Assembly: GCF_900537175.1 (NCBI RefSeq) | Contig: NZ_LS999833.1 | Location: 124,001-188,000, forward strand | Length of the DNA stretch: 64,000 bases | From: Lentilitoribacter sp. Alg239-R112 | Lineage (GTDB): Bacteria; Pseudomonadota; Alphaproteobacteria; Rhizobiales; Rhizobiaceae | Direction: 5' to 3' | Shown: positions 34,069-41,747 of the stretch, in pieces | Layout of the letters: the number at the start of each line of letters is the position of its first letter | Position numbering within the stretch: the stretch's first letter is position 1 | Translations under genes and position numbers: made by a program | Notes under the pieces: generated by a model | Seen by the model: only the letters and a program-made list of their open reading frames with translations | Databases searched by the model: none | Told to the model about the DNA's origin: nothing

Positions 34069-35301
34069 ATGAATGATAAAACAGATAAAATTGAGCTTCC
34101 ACTGGTGGATAACGGGCTTGTAAAAAATGATAAGGCAGACAAAAGTTCGCCCGCTGCAAAGCCACAACGATCATTTCGCAAGCTTCTATTCATCCCTGTT
34201 GCCATGATGTTGATTGTCTTTGGCGGGATTGTAGGGATGTATTTTCAGCCACCAGGATTAAAGGCATTTTTCGGCGTTACAGGTCTGGCACCTGGCGGCG
34301 GCACATCAACCCCGATTGCTGTGGCACTGGATAAAGTTACCAGTCAGGAAGAAGTTGCGGTTTTGAGCGAAGGCGATATTTTTGCCCTTGGTCGCCTTAT
34401 TCCCGATGGCGATGTGATAACCATAGCAACACCCTTTGGCGCTGGTGATGCCCGTATCGCCGCATTGAATGTGGATATTGGCGACAAAGTACAGCGCGGT
34501 GATACGCTTGCAGTACTTGATAATCTGACCCAACTTGAAAATGCTGTTGAAACAGCCAAGGCAACCCTCAAAGTTCGAACAGCCACGCTAAACCAGACCA
34601 AAAGCAAAACCGAGGCAAGCCTGAGTGAAGCGCGGGCGACATTTTCCCGCGCGGAAGTCACCTATGAGGCTGCGAAAGTTGATCTGGAGCGAGCCACATC
34701 GCTGCTTGAACGTGGTGTGACGACACGTGCTAAATTTGACAATGCGCAAGCGCGGGCAACTGAAACACTGCTGGACGTGGAGCGTGCAAGGGCGACACTG
34801 TCACGTTATGACACAGAAAATGGTGTCTTGCAGGCCGATATTGCAGTAGCAGAGGCAAATCTTGACGCTGCTTATTCTGACCTCACGCGCGCGCAATCAG
34901 ATTTGGGCAAAGCCTATGTTAAAGCATCTGCCGATGGCACTGTGCTTGATATTCACGTAAATCCGGGTGAACGCCCGCCATCCACGGGGATTTTAAACCT
35001 TGGAAATACGGAAAAAATGACAGTGGAAGTGGAGGTTTATCAAACGCTGATTGGGCGCGTATCATTGGGCGATCCCGTAACCATATCTGCCAAAGCATTG
35101 CCGCAAGAACTCATGGGCACCGTATCCGCTATCGGGTTGGAAATTGGCCGCCAGACCATCACATCAGATGACCCGGCGGCAAATACCGATGCGCGCGTTG
35201 TTGATGTGATTGTTGCCTTGGATGATGCATCATCGGCAATTGCATCGCGTTTGACCAATCTGGAGGTCGTTGCACGCATTGATGCAGGTCGTGATCAATG
35301 A
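34069..35301 (+). CDS. devB: HlyD/DevB-type membrane fusion protein
   Basis: 410 residues. One N-terminal membrane helix (LLFIPVAMMLIVFGGIVGMYF) is followed by a lipoyl half (EGDIFALGRLIPDGDV..GDARIAALNVDIGDKVQRGDTLAVLDN), a long coiled-coil hairpin (about residues 155-270), the second lipoyl half (AYVKASADGTVLDIHVNPGERP) and a beta-barrel end. The layout is that of DevB, the periplasmic adaptor of DevBCA ABC exporters. The stop overlaps the next start (ATGA). Confidence 0.87.
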   Translation: MNDKTDKIELPLVDNGLVKNDKADKSSPAAKPQRSFRKLLFIPVAMMLIVFGGIVGMYFQPPGLKAFFGVTGLAPGGGTSTPIAVALDKVTSQEEVAVLSEGDIFALGRLIPDGDVITIATPFGAGDARIAALNVDIGDKVQRGDTLAVLDNLTQLENAVETAKATLKVRTATLNQTKSKTEASLSEARATFSRAEVTYEAAKVDLERATSLLERGVTTRAKFDNAQARATETLLDVERARATLSRYDTENGVLQADIAVAEANLDAAYSDLTRAQSDLGKAYVKASADGTVLDIHVNPGERPPSTGILNLGNTEKMTVEVEVYQTLIGRVSLGDPVTISAKALPQELMGTVSAIGLEIGRQTITSDDPAANTDARVVDVIVALDDASSAIASRLTNLEVVARIDAGRDQ

Positions 35302-36473
35302 GCCATCTGCTTAAACTGATATTTGGCCGCATGCCCATCGGCTGGCTACAGCTTTCTCATAGCAAGGCAAAACTGGCAGCAGCTGTCGCTGGTGTCGCCT
35401 TCGCCAACATCTTGGTATTTGTGCAACTTGGCATTTTAGGTGCTCTAAATGGTGCATCCGTTGCGCCCTACGCTTTGTTTAATTCTGATATTATGATTTC
35501 ATCGGAAGATACCAACACGTTGACCGATGGGAGCAATCTTTCTCGTCAACGCATGTTTCAAGCACTTGGTGTTGCGGGTGTTTCGGATGCAACACCGCTT
35601 TACATCGCAACTTTGGAATGGCAACAGCCAGATGGCGGTTCTTCAAATTTACAAAGTTTTGGCATCGACCCTGACGCAACTCCGTTTCTAAGCGCTGAAA
35701 TATCTGAAAAGCTTGATCTGTTGCGCTTGCCCAATACATTGCTAATTGATGAAAGCACGCGCGGCGCATCGCAGGACCAGTTTAATGATGTAAGCAGAGC
35801 CAAGCCCCTTGATTTCGAACTTAACGGCACTGCGGTTAGAGCCGTGGATCTGATCAAGGTTGGTGGTGGTTTTACCGCCGATGGCACGTTATTCACCTCA
35901 GATCAAACATTCCTGAGCTTGTTTCCAAAACGCATTGCCGGTGCGCCTAATCACATATTGGTCAAAGTCGCAGATGGCATTTCGATCGATGTTGTGGTTG
36001 AGCGGTTACGCAAAGTCCTACCCGGTGACAGTGTTATTGTTCGCTCGGTGAAAGATGCGGCCGCCGCCGACCTGAAATACCAAACCACAGAACGACCTAC
36101 GGGCGTGATCTTCGGGTTTGGCGTTTTAATTGGTGTATTGGTTGGCATAGTGATCGTCTACCAAGTGTTGGCAACAGATGTGTCTGACCACCTTAAAGAA
36201 TATGCGACCTTTAAAGCGATGGGTTATGATCACAGCTTCTTTCTGGGCATTGTATTTGAAGAAGCGCTGATTTTGGCAGTGTTTGGTTTCATCCCAGGCG
36301 TCATTCTCGCCAGTTTGCTTTATTTGGGCCTCTCAAATGCAACCGGATTACCCGTTGAGATGGGCTTAGCTCGCGCTGTTATGGTGTTTTTTGGAACTTT
36401 AATCGCTTGCTCCATATCCGGTGCCATTGCCACGCGCCGCCTTGCTGGTGCTGATCCGGCAGACTTGTTTTAG
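35298..36473 (+). CDS. devC: DevC-type ABC exporter permease
   Basis: 391 residues with the four-helix FtsX/MacB-like architecture. TM1 is at LAAAVAGVAFANILVFVQLGILGAL, followed by a large periplasmic domain (about residues 50-255) and three C-terminal helices, including FGVLIGVLVGIVIVYQVLATDV and SDHLKEYATFKAMGYD. The latter block, DHLxEYATLKAMGY, is characteristic of DevC. It overlaps devB by four bases and is followed after eight bases by the ATPase gene. Confidence 0.88.
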   Translation: MSHLLKLIFGRMPIGWLQLSHSKAKLAAAVAGVAFANILVFVQLGILGALNGASVAPYALFNSDIMISSEDTNTLTDGSNLSRQRMFQALGVAGVSDATPLYIATLEWQQPDGGSSNLQSFGIDPDATPFLSAEISEKLDLLRLPNTLLIDESTRGASQDQFNDVSRAKPLDFELNGTAVRAVDLIKVGGGFTADGTLFTSDQTFLSLFPKRIAGAPNHILVKVADGISIDVVVERLRKVLPGDSVIVRSVKDAAAADLKYQTTERPTGVIFGFGVLIGVLVGIVIVYQVLATDVSDHLKEYATFKAMGYDHSFFLGIVFEEALILAVFGFIPGVILASLLYLGLSNATGLPVEMGLARAVMVFFGTLIACSISGAIATRRLAGADPADLF

Positions 36474-36481
36474 GAGGCGTA

Positions 36482-37180
36482 ATGGCAGAGCAATATCCAA
36501 TTATCGTTGAGCATCTTGATCATTGGTTTGGTGTGGGTGAAGCACGAAAACAGGCAATCTTTGATGTTAATTTGAAGATTAAAAAAGGCAGTCTGACCAT
36601 TCTTATGGGGCCATCCGGCTCCGGCAAAACCACCGTACTGACGCTTATGGGCTGCTTACGCGACGTGATGGGCGGCAGCGTGACATTGCTGGGAACAGAG
36701 TTAAATGGCGCGACAGAGGCACAAAATGTTGCTGCACGGCGTAAATTAGGCTTCATTTTTCAAGCTCATAATTTGCATGATAGCCTGACAGCCACGCAAA
36801 ATGTTTTGATGGGATTACAGGTGCATGGCGCTGGACACGAAGCCAAACAAAAACAAGCGGCGCACCATATGTTAGAGCTTGTGGGGCTAGGTGATCGCAG
36901 CAGTTTTTTGCCAGCAAAACTGTCTGGGGGGCAAAAACAACGTGTCGCAGTTGCTCGCGCACTCGTATCCAACCCTGAGGTCATCTTTGCGGACGAACCC
37001 ACCGCAGCGCTTGATAAAGAATCGGGTCTTAATGTGGTAAAAATGCTCAAAGAATTGGGTCAAACTCGCGGCACAACCACCGTTATGGTCACCCACGATA
37101 ATCGCATCCTCGATCTCGCTGACCGTATCATCACATTAGAAGAAGGCCGTATTGTTAAGGATACGGAAAGCGGAAGCTAA
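36482..37180 (+). CDS. devA: DevA-type ABC exporter ATPase
   Basis: 232 residues with a complete ABC set: Walker A GPSGSGKTT (residues 44-52), Q-loop FIFQAHNL, signature LSGGQKQRVAVARAL, Walker B VIFADEP and H-loop VTHD. The start LDHWFGVGEARKQAIFDVNL and the GCLRDVMGGSV block match DevA proteins. With DevB and DevC it would form a tripartite exporter with an outer membrane TolC channel. In cyanobacteria the complex exports glycolipids; the cargo here is unknown. Confidence 0.9.
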   Translation: MAEQYPIIVEHLDHWFGVGEARKQAIFDVNLKIKKGSLTILMGPSGSGKTTVLTLMGCLRDVMGGSVTLLGTELNGATEAQNVAARRKLGFIFQAHNLHDSLTATQNVLMGLQVHGAGHEAKQKQAAHHMLELVGLGDRSSFLPAKLSGGQKQRVAVARALVSNPEVIFADEPTAALDKESGLNVVKMLKELGQTRGTTTVMVTHDNRILDLADRIITLEEGRIVKDTESGS

Positions 37181-37346
37181 GACGGATATTGAGATCGTGC
37201 GGCTAAATCATTTCTACCAGCAGCATAAGCACATTTCTGGCCCCGTCCTAACCCTCGAAATTGGACTCTGAGAAATATTTGCATATAGTTGTATCCATGT
37301 AATTTGATATTTATAGTTGCTTTACGTGCTTGGGGGGAACAAAATT

Positions 37347-38222
37347 ATGCAAATACTAACAAATAATTTGTTTAAAACAGCAGTCGAAATTCCTGATGAT
37401 GATCCGAATCTTATTAATGATCAAGATTTCATCGAAGGCATCCATCGAACTATAAAACTATACACATTTTTGGTGCAGGAAACAGTTCAAGTACCAGAAC
37501 GGCTGTTTCCCAATGAATTTCGCGTTTACAAGTTTAAAGACTTCAAGGGAAGACCAGCTACTGCTGAGGAGTGGCAAAATCTGGAGAAGATCAATAATGG
37601 TCTATTTGGCCTCTTAGATGAACCTGCGCGCCGTCGGTATATGGGGCAGCAAATCCCGCTTTGGTTCCCGAAACTGGCAGGATACCTTTGTTTTTTTGCG
37701 GCACTGTTACTGATATCTGCTGTCCTCATTCAAACAATTGACTTTATAGGTGGAGATAAAATTTCTCCACGACAAATTGTCCTTCCGATCTATGTGTTTT
37801 GGCTTCTTCTTCTCGGTGCTCTGGGGGCGATTGCATCAATTGGCTTCAACGCCATAGCGGTCTCCGAGGAAATCACGTTCGATATTAACAATCGACTATT
37901 GCTGCTGCTAAGAATGCTGCTTGGTGCCTTGTTTGCACTAATTATTACAATTCCATTTGGTTTCAATGATTTTGTTGAATTCACACAAGGGTTGATCAAA
38001 CCAGTGCCCGTGGACAACGGTGCAGAAGGCGGAAAAATAGCGCTACAAGCGGTATTGTTGCTCCTACCATTTGTCTTGGGTTACAGCACATCACTAACCA
38101 TCGTTATTTTAAATAGGTTCCTGTCCGCAATAAAGGCTTTCTTCGGGGTGGCTGAGACAAAAACAACTGTCGTTAAAGTACCGACACCAGTGCCTGCGGC
38201 TGGCAAACCTCCGAAAAAGTAA
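37347..38222 (+). CDS. Unrecognised four-TM membrane protein
   Basis: 291 residues from ATG 37347, after a GGGGGG-rich ribosome site. The first 105 residues are soluble (KTAVEIPDDDPNLINDQDFIEGIHRTIKLYTFLVQE). Four helices follow: LCFFAALLLISAVLI, VFWLLLLGALGAIASIGFNAI, LLLLLRMLLGALFALIITIPFGF, and ALQAVLLLLPFVLGYSTSL. The C-terminus is short and Lys/Pro-rich. The helix pattern is common in bacterial membrane proteins of no known function. It stands downstream of the exporter, but the 166-base gap makes cotranscription uncertain. Confidence 0.65.
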   Translation: MQILTNNLFKTAVEIPDDDPNLINDQDFIEGIHRTIKLYTFLVQETVQVPERLFPNEFRVYKFKDFKGRPATAEEWQNLEKINNGLFGLLDEPARRRYMGQQIPLWFPKLAGYLCFFAALLLISAVLIQTIDFIGGDKISPRQIVLPIYVFWLLLLGALGAIASIGFNAIAVSEEITFDINNRLLLLLRMLLGALFALIITIPFGFNDFVEFTQGLIKPVPVDNGAEGGKIALQAVLLLLPFVLGYSTSLTIVILNRFLSAIKAFFGVAETKTTVVKVPTPVPAAGKPPKK

Positions 38223-38247
38223 TATTCAGGTACACGGAAAGCGGAAA

Positions 38248-38548
38248 TTAAGGTGTTTCTGATCGGCAGACCATAGCTGGGGAAAGCAAAAGAACCGCGG
38301 CTGCATATTCCAAAAATTCTTCCACTGAATTGGTCAGCGTTTCCACGTAACCATTAAGTGTTTGCCCAACAAAAAGAATATGGTCTGGAGACAAAACAGG
38401 CAAAAACCAGATACATGACAAACGTGCCAATCAGAACTCCAAATATTAGGGATATGGCGGTGGCTAGAATAGCATTGAGTGAAATTTTCGAAAACACGGG
38501 CTTCTCATGATTTGGAAATTTGCATTTTACAGTTGCTTTCACAGTCAC
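38248..38548 (-). pseudogene. Possible frameshifted small membrane protein
   Basis: Two overlapping minus-strand frames read like halves of one protein. The first (GTG 38546-38548) has AILATAISLIFGVLIGTFVMYLVFACF. The second, in another frame from about 38420, reads LSPDHILFVGQTLNGYVETLTNSVEEFLEYAAAVLLLSPAMV. A single-base change near the VFACF codons would join them into about 100 residues. Neither half is recognised, so this stays tentative. This stretch and the tandem repeat are the only content of the 400 bases between 38223 and 38622. Confidence 0.25.
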
Positions 38549-38574
38549 AACACGGGCGGCGAAGATTTCCCAGA

Positions 38575-38626
38575 AAATCAGGTAAAACTAAATCAGGTAA
38601 ATCTAAATCAGGTAAAACTAAATCAG
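38575..38626. repeat. 15-bp tandem repeat, 3.5 copies
   Basis: AAATCAGGTAAAACT at 38575-38589, AAATCAGGTAAATCT at 38590-38604, AAATCAGGTAAAACT at 38605-38619, then AAATCAG. It lies directly downstream of the MarR stop. The core GGTAAAACTAA recurs, as GGCAAAACTAA, in the 18-bp array at 47481. Confidence 0.85.
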
Positions 38627-39066
38627 CTTGGACTATTACTCAGTTTCCCCAAAAGCATGCCCAACTCCTGACATTGCGTCTGTGATAATTTCTGACCCAC
38701 CGTATCTTCGATTTTCGGACCATAGATGAGCCACATTTTTTGACGCAATGCCCTGCCCTTATCTGTAATGTGCAATCGCTTTCCGCGGCCATCCTCTTTG
38801 CTTGCCACACGCTGCAAACAGCCATCTTTTTCGATTTTTTCGACAAGACGAGAGACGCTATATTGCTTGAGCAGCAAAGCAGTTTCCAACTCAAACTGCC
38901 GCATACCCTTGCCCTTTACCCGCTCCAACTCCAACAACACATCGTACCAACTAAGCGGCGGTAGTTCATTGTCCTGCAAAGCTTGTTCGATATCTGACAT
39001 TGCTTTGCCGAAGGCTCGGGCTAGCTTTATCCAGGTTTGTACTGTGATGTCGTTTGGCATGGTCAT
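38623..39066 (-). CDS. MarR-family transcriptional regulator
   Basis: About 147 residues from ATG 39064-39066; an ATG two codons later (39060) is equally possible. The winged helix spans LPPLSWYDVLLELERVKGKGMRQFELETALLLKQYSVSRLVEKIEKDGCLQRVASKEDGRGKRLHITDKG, with the DGRGK wing. It is divergent from a glutathione S-transferase, with a 14-bp perfect inverted repeat between them, so that gene is the likely target. The family often senses electrophiles or phenolic compounds. Confidence 0.87.
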   Translation of the reverse strand: MTMPNDITVQTWIKLARAFGKAMSDIEQALQDNELPPLSWYDVLLELERVKGKGMRQFELETALLLKQYSVSRLVEKIEKDGCLQRVASKEDGRGKRLHITDKGRALRQKMWLIYGPKIEDTVGQKLSQTQCQELGMLLGKLSNSPS

Positions 39067-39076
39067 AATTAAAGGT

Positions 39077-39133
39077 AGATGCATTTGCATTGACATGCAA
39101 GGCAAAACATCCTAATTACATGCAAATGCATCT
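39077..39133. promoter_or_regulatory. Candidate MarR operator before the GST gene
   Basis: AGATGCATTTGCAT (39077-39090) and ATGCAAATGCATCT (39120-39133) are perfect inverse copies 43 bases apart, centre to centre. ATGCAA also occurs at 39094-39099 inside. The arms bracket the divergent promoters. The TGCATTTGCA core differs by one base from the sites before the 17819 MarR gene. Confidence 0.65.
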
Positions 39134-39148
39134 AAATGGAGTTTTACT

Positions 39149-39814
39149 ATGAATAGTTTTCACCTCATCAGTCATCACCTGTGCCCTTACGTCCAACGGG
39201 CGGTCATTGTTTTGTCCGAAAAGAATATTGAACATCGCCGCACATATATTGATCTGGCGGATAAGCCTGACTGGTTCAAACAAATGTCCCCGCTTGGTCG
39301 TGTGCCTATTTTGGAAACCGAAATATCTGTGCTTTTTGAAAGCCAGATCATCGCCGAATATCTGGATGAAACCACGCCCGGCTCACTGCATCCAATAGAC
39401 AGTCTGGAAAAAGCGCGTCATCGTTCGTGGATTGAGTTCGGGTCAGAAACTCTGGCTGGGATTGGCGGGTTCTATAGTGCAAAGGATGCCGATAGTTTTG
39501 AGCAAAAACGCACCGCACTTCGTGCAAAGTTTCAACGCATTGAGCAAGAAGTATCAGGCAGTTACTTCGCCGGAGACACATTCCACATGATCGATGGCGT
39601 GTGGGCAACCATATTCAGGTATTTCGACGTATTTGACCAGATTGACGATTTTGGAATCATGAGCGACCTGGATGCCCTGCAAAAATGGCGACAAACACTT
39701 GCAGCGCGTCCGTCCGTTATCAATGCACCACCAGAGGGATATTCGAAGCGCCTTGAGCAATTTTTGCAGAAAAGGAACTCTTATCTAACCAGCCTGATGA
39801 TGCAGGATGCCTGA
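39149..39814 (+). CDS. Glutathione S-transferase (omega/zeta-like)
   Basis: 221 residues. The N-terminal thioredoxin fold has LISHHLCPYVQRAVIVLSEK, where CPYVQR places a cysteine at the active site as in omega-class GSTs, and the glutathione-binding LGRVPILE and FESQIIAEYLDE. The helical domain is ordinary, with the end of the fold at MIDGVWATIFRYFDVFD. Cys-type GSTs act as thiol transferases or dehydroascorbate reductases. It is divergent from the MarR gene. Confidence 0.9.
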   Translation: MNSFHLISHHLCPYVQRAVIVLSEKNIEHRRTYIDLADKPDWFKQMSPLGRVPILETEISVLFESQIIAEYLDETTPGSLHPIDSLEKARHRSWIEFGSETLAGIGGFYSAKDADSFEQKRTALRAKFQRIEQEVSGSYFAGDTFHMIDGVWATIFRYFDVFDQIDDFGIMSDLDALQKWRQTLAARPSVINAPPEGYSKRLEQFLQKRNSYLTSLMMQDA

Positions 39815-39873
39815 GGCCGCCTCAAAAACATCTCATGGCTTTAGGAATGACATGAAGTAAGACAAAAGCTCGA

Positions 39874-39912
39874 GCCGTATAAATGTCCTGTAATCCGGAC
39901 GGTTTATACGGC
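39874..39912. terminator. Bidirectional terminator
   Basis: GCCGTATAAA (39874-39883) pairs with TTTATACGGC (39903-39912), with an inner stem GTCC/GGAC (39885-39888 with 39897-39900). It lies between the GST and the convergent LysR gene and can serve both. Confidence 0.8.
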
Positions 39913-39923
39913 TTATTACCAAT

Positions 39924-40826
39924 TTACTTCTGAAATAACTCACCCTGCATAAGGGGCTTTAAATCAATCAGTTCCTGCATCAAAAAATCCACAAAGCGCC
40001 GAACTCGAACTGTTCCTGCCAAATCTTCGTGGCACACAATCCAAAGATATCTATCAAGCGTCACTTCAGCTTGTGGTACGCGACAGATATCGGTGTAGAG
40101 GCTTTCAAATATTAACGGTAGGTGAGACATTCCACACCCCTGACGCAGCAGGCACAAGCGCATATGTCCATCTGTAACGATATGGCGAATATCTGCCAAA
40201 GGATATCCTGCGCGTTTCATCAGATTTTTTGTATCCTGATTTTCAGACATTCCAATCCAGCTTAATCCCGCACCATTTGAACCTGCGGTCGGAAAAACAG
40301 TCTCGACATAGGTTTGGCTAGCGAAAAGCGAAACGGCTATGCGATAAAGCTTTTTTGCGGCCACATCTTCATCAATTTCATATGCGCCACGCAGCCCAAC
40401 ATCTGTGGTGCCATCAGGAATACTCTCCACATCAGATGTTATGCGTACTTCAACTTGTATAGCGGGATAAAGATTTTGAAACTTGGCGATGATGGGTGCA
40501 ACAATGTCGTAGCCCAGCATCTGTGGAAGCGAGAATCTTATTCGACCAGCTTCGGTTCGGTCCAAACCTTCCACTCGATGTCGTGCCTTTTGAAGAATTT
40601 CTTCACTACTTTCCGCAAGTGGTAATATGGCCATACCTGCCTCAGTCAGCGTAAACCCTTTGCGAGATCGATGGAACAGACGCGCCCCATAACTGCTCTC
40701 TAAGGCTTGAATATTGCGATTGAGCGTGCCGTAACTCACATTCAATAAACTTGCACCAGATCGCAGCGACCCCGATCTTGCAACGGCAAGAAAATAGGGC
40801 ATCATTTCCCAATCAATTGATCGCAA
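39924..40826 (-). CDS. LysR-family transcriptional regulator
   Basis: 300 residues. The HTH reads MPYFLAVARSGSLRSGASLLNVSYGTLNRNIQALESSYGARLFHRSRKGFTLTEAG (residues 9-64), with NRNIQALE in the recognition helix. The effector domain starts at RIRFSLPQMLGYDIVAPIIAKF. The HTH and the MxDVGLRGAYE block place it in the CrgA/AphB-like LysR clade. It is divergent from the cytochrome b561 gene 134 bases away, its most likely target. Confidence 0.88.
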   Translation of the reverse strand: MRSIDWEMMPYFLAVARSGSLRSGASLLNVSYGTLNRNIQALESSYGARLFHRSRKGFTLTEAGMAILPLAESSEEILQKARHRVEGLDRTEAGRIRFSLPQMLGYDIVAPIIAKFQNLYPAIQVEVRITSDVESIPDGTTDVGLRGAYEIDEDVAAKKLYRIAVSLFASQTYVETVFPTAGSNGAGLSWIGMSENQDTKNLMKRAGYPLADIRHIVTDGHMRLCLLRQGCGMSHLPLIFESLYTDICRVPQAEVTLDRYLWIVCHEDLAGTVRVRRFVDFLMQELIDLKPLMQGELFQK

Positions 40827-40960
40827 AGAACCTCTCTTTGTTACACTGACGTAACATTAAGTTTCAAATTAGTTTATTTATATACAGCATATGTAACATT
40901 AGAATGGAAATTAAATTGCTTAAAATGGCAAAATTTGAACATGTATAATCAAGAAAGAAA

Positions 40961-41512
40961 ATGGAAATGACGCGTTATCACCCCTTACTCGTTGCCCTGC
41001 ATTGGGTTTTGGCATTTATGATTTTACTCGCATTGATCGTCGGCGGCCCCACGCTGGCAGATATGGCAAATACAGACCCTGAAAAAATGTTTGGCCTGAC
41101 AGGTCATATGATTTGGGGAATGGTGATTGGCACCCTGCTTATTGTGCGTATTATTGTTAAAATGCGCTCAAAAAACCCGCCTAAAGCGGATGCAAAAAAT
41201 GCTGTGCTGAACCTGGGTGCGCAAGCCGCACATTGGGGGCTTTACCTTCTCACCGCAGCAATGGTTATGAGCGGGGTGGGAACAGCAATTAATGCGGGAT
41301 TATTTGGTATAATATTTGGTGGAAACGGGCAGCCCATTCCCGCCGACCTCATGCAGTTTGCGCCGCGTGTGGCACACGGATTTATAGCCAATTTGATGTT
41401 AGCCCTTATTATTCTTCATGTACTGGGTTGGGCCTACCATCAGTTTATACTACGCGATAAACTGATTAGCCGGATGTGGTTTGGAAAACGTGACGGCGGT
41501 AAGAACCAATAA
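40961..41512 (+). CDS. Cytochrome b561-family membrane protein
   Basis: 183 residues, four helices, with the haem-ligand histidines in HPLLVALHWVLAFMILLAL, TGHMIWGMVIGTLLIVRI, AAHWGLYLLTAAMVMSG and VAHGFIANLMLALIILHVLGWAYHQF. This is the YceJ/CybB type, which carries two b haems and passes electrons from ubiquinol to an unknown acceptor, often superoxide or a periplasmic partner. ATG 40961 and ATG 40967 are both possible starts. It is divergent from the LysR gene. Confidence 0.88.
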   Translation: MEMTRYHPLLVALHWVLAFMILLALIVGGPTLADMANTDPEKMFGLTGHMIWGMVIGTLLIVRIIVKMRSKNPPKADAKNAVLNLGAQAAHWGLYLLTAAMVMSGVGTAINAGLFGIIFGGNGQPIPADLMQFAPRVAHGFIANLMLALIILHVLGWAYHQFILRDKLISRMWFGKRDGGKNQ

Positions 41513-41705
41513 GCGCGAAATGATCGCGCCTTTAACCTGATCTTGGCATAGTGGCGTTGAGGGTCACATTTCCATGTAAGCTCGTTTTGGCTCGGATTAG
41601 CTAACTTTCAAAGATAGCTTTCGTGATCCACTGATAAGCACTGTGTTTATTGCATAAGATGCTTTTAAACTGCTTTTTATTTATACCATCACTTAACGCA
41701 AACCC

Positions 41706-41736
41706 CCGCCCCCGCAATATGATATCGCAGGGGCGG
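41706..41736. terminator. GC-rich hairpin downstream of the BCCT gene
   Basis: CCGCCCCCGC (41706-41715) pairs with GCAGGGGCGG (41727-41736), nine of ten bases. It directly follows the BCCT stop on the minus strand, the likely terminator for that gene. The preceding 190 bases after the b561 stop hold no gene. Confidence 0.65.
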
Positions 41737-41747
41737 AATATAATGTT

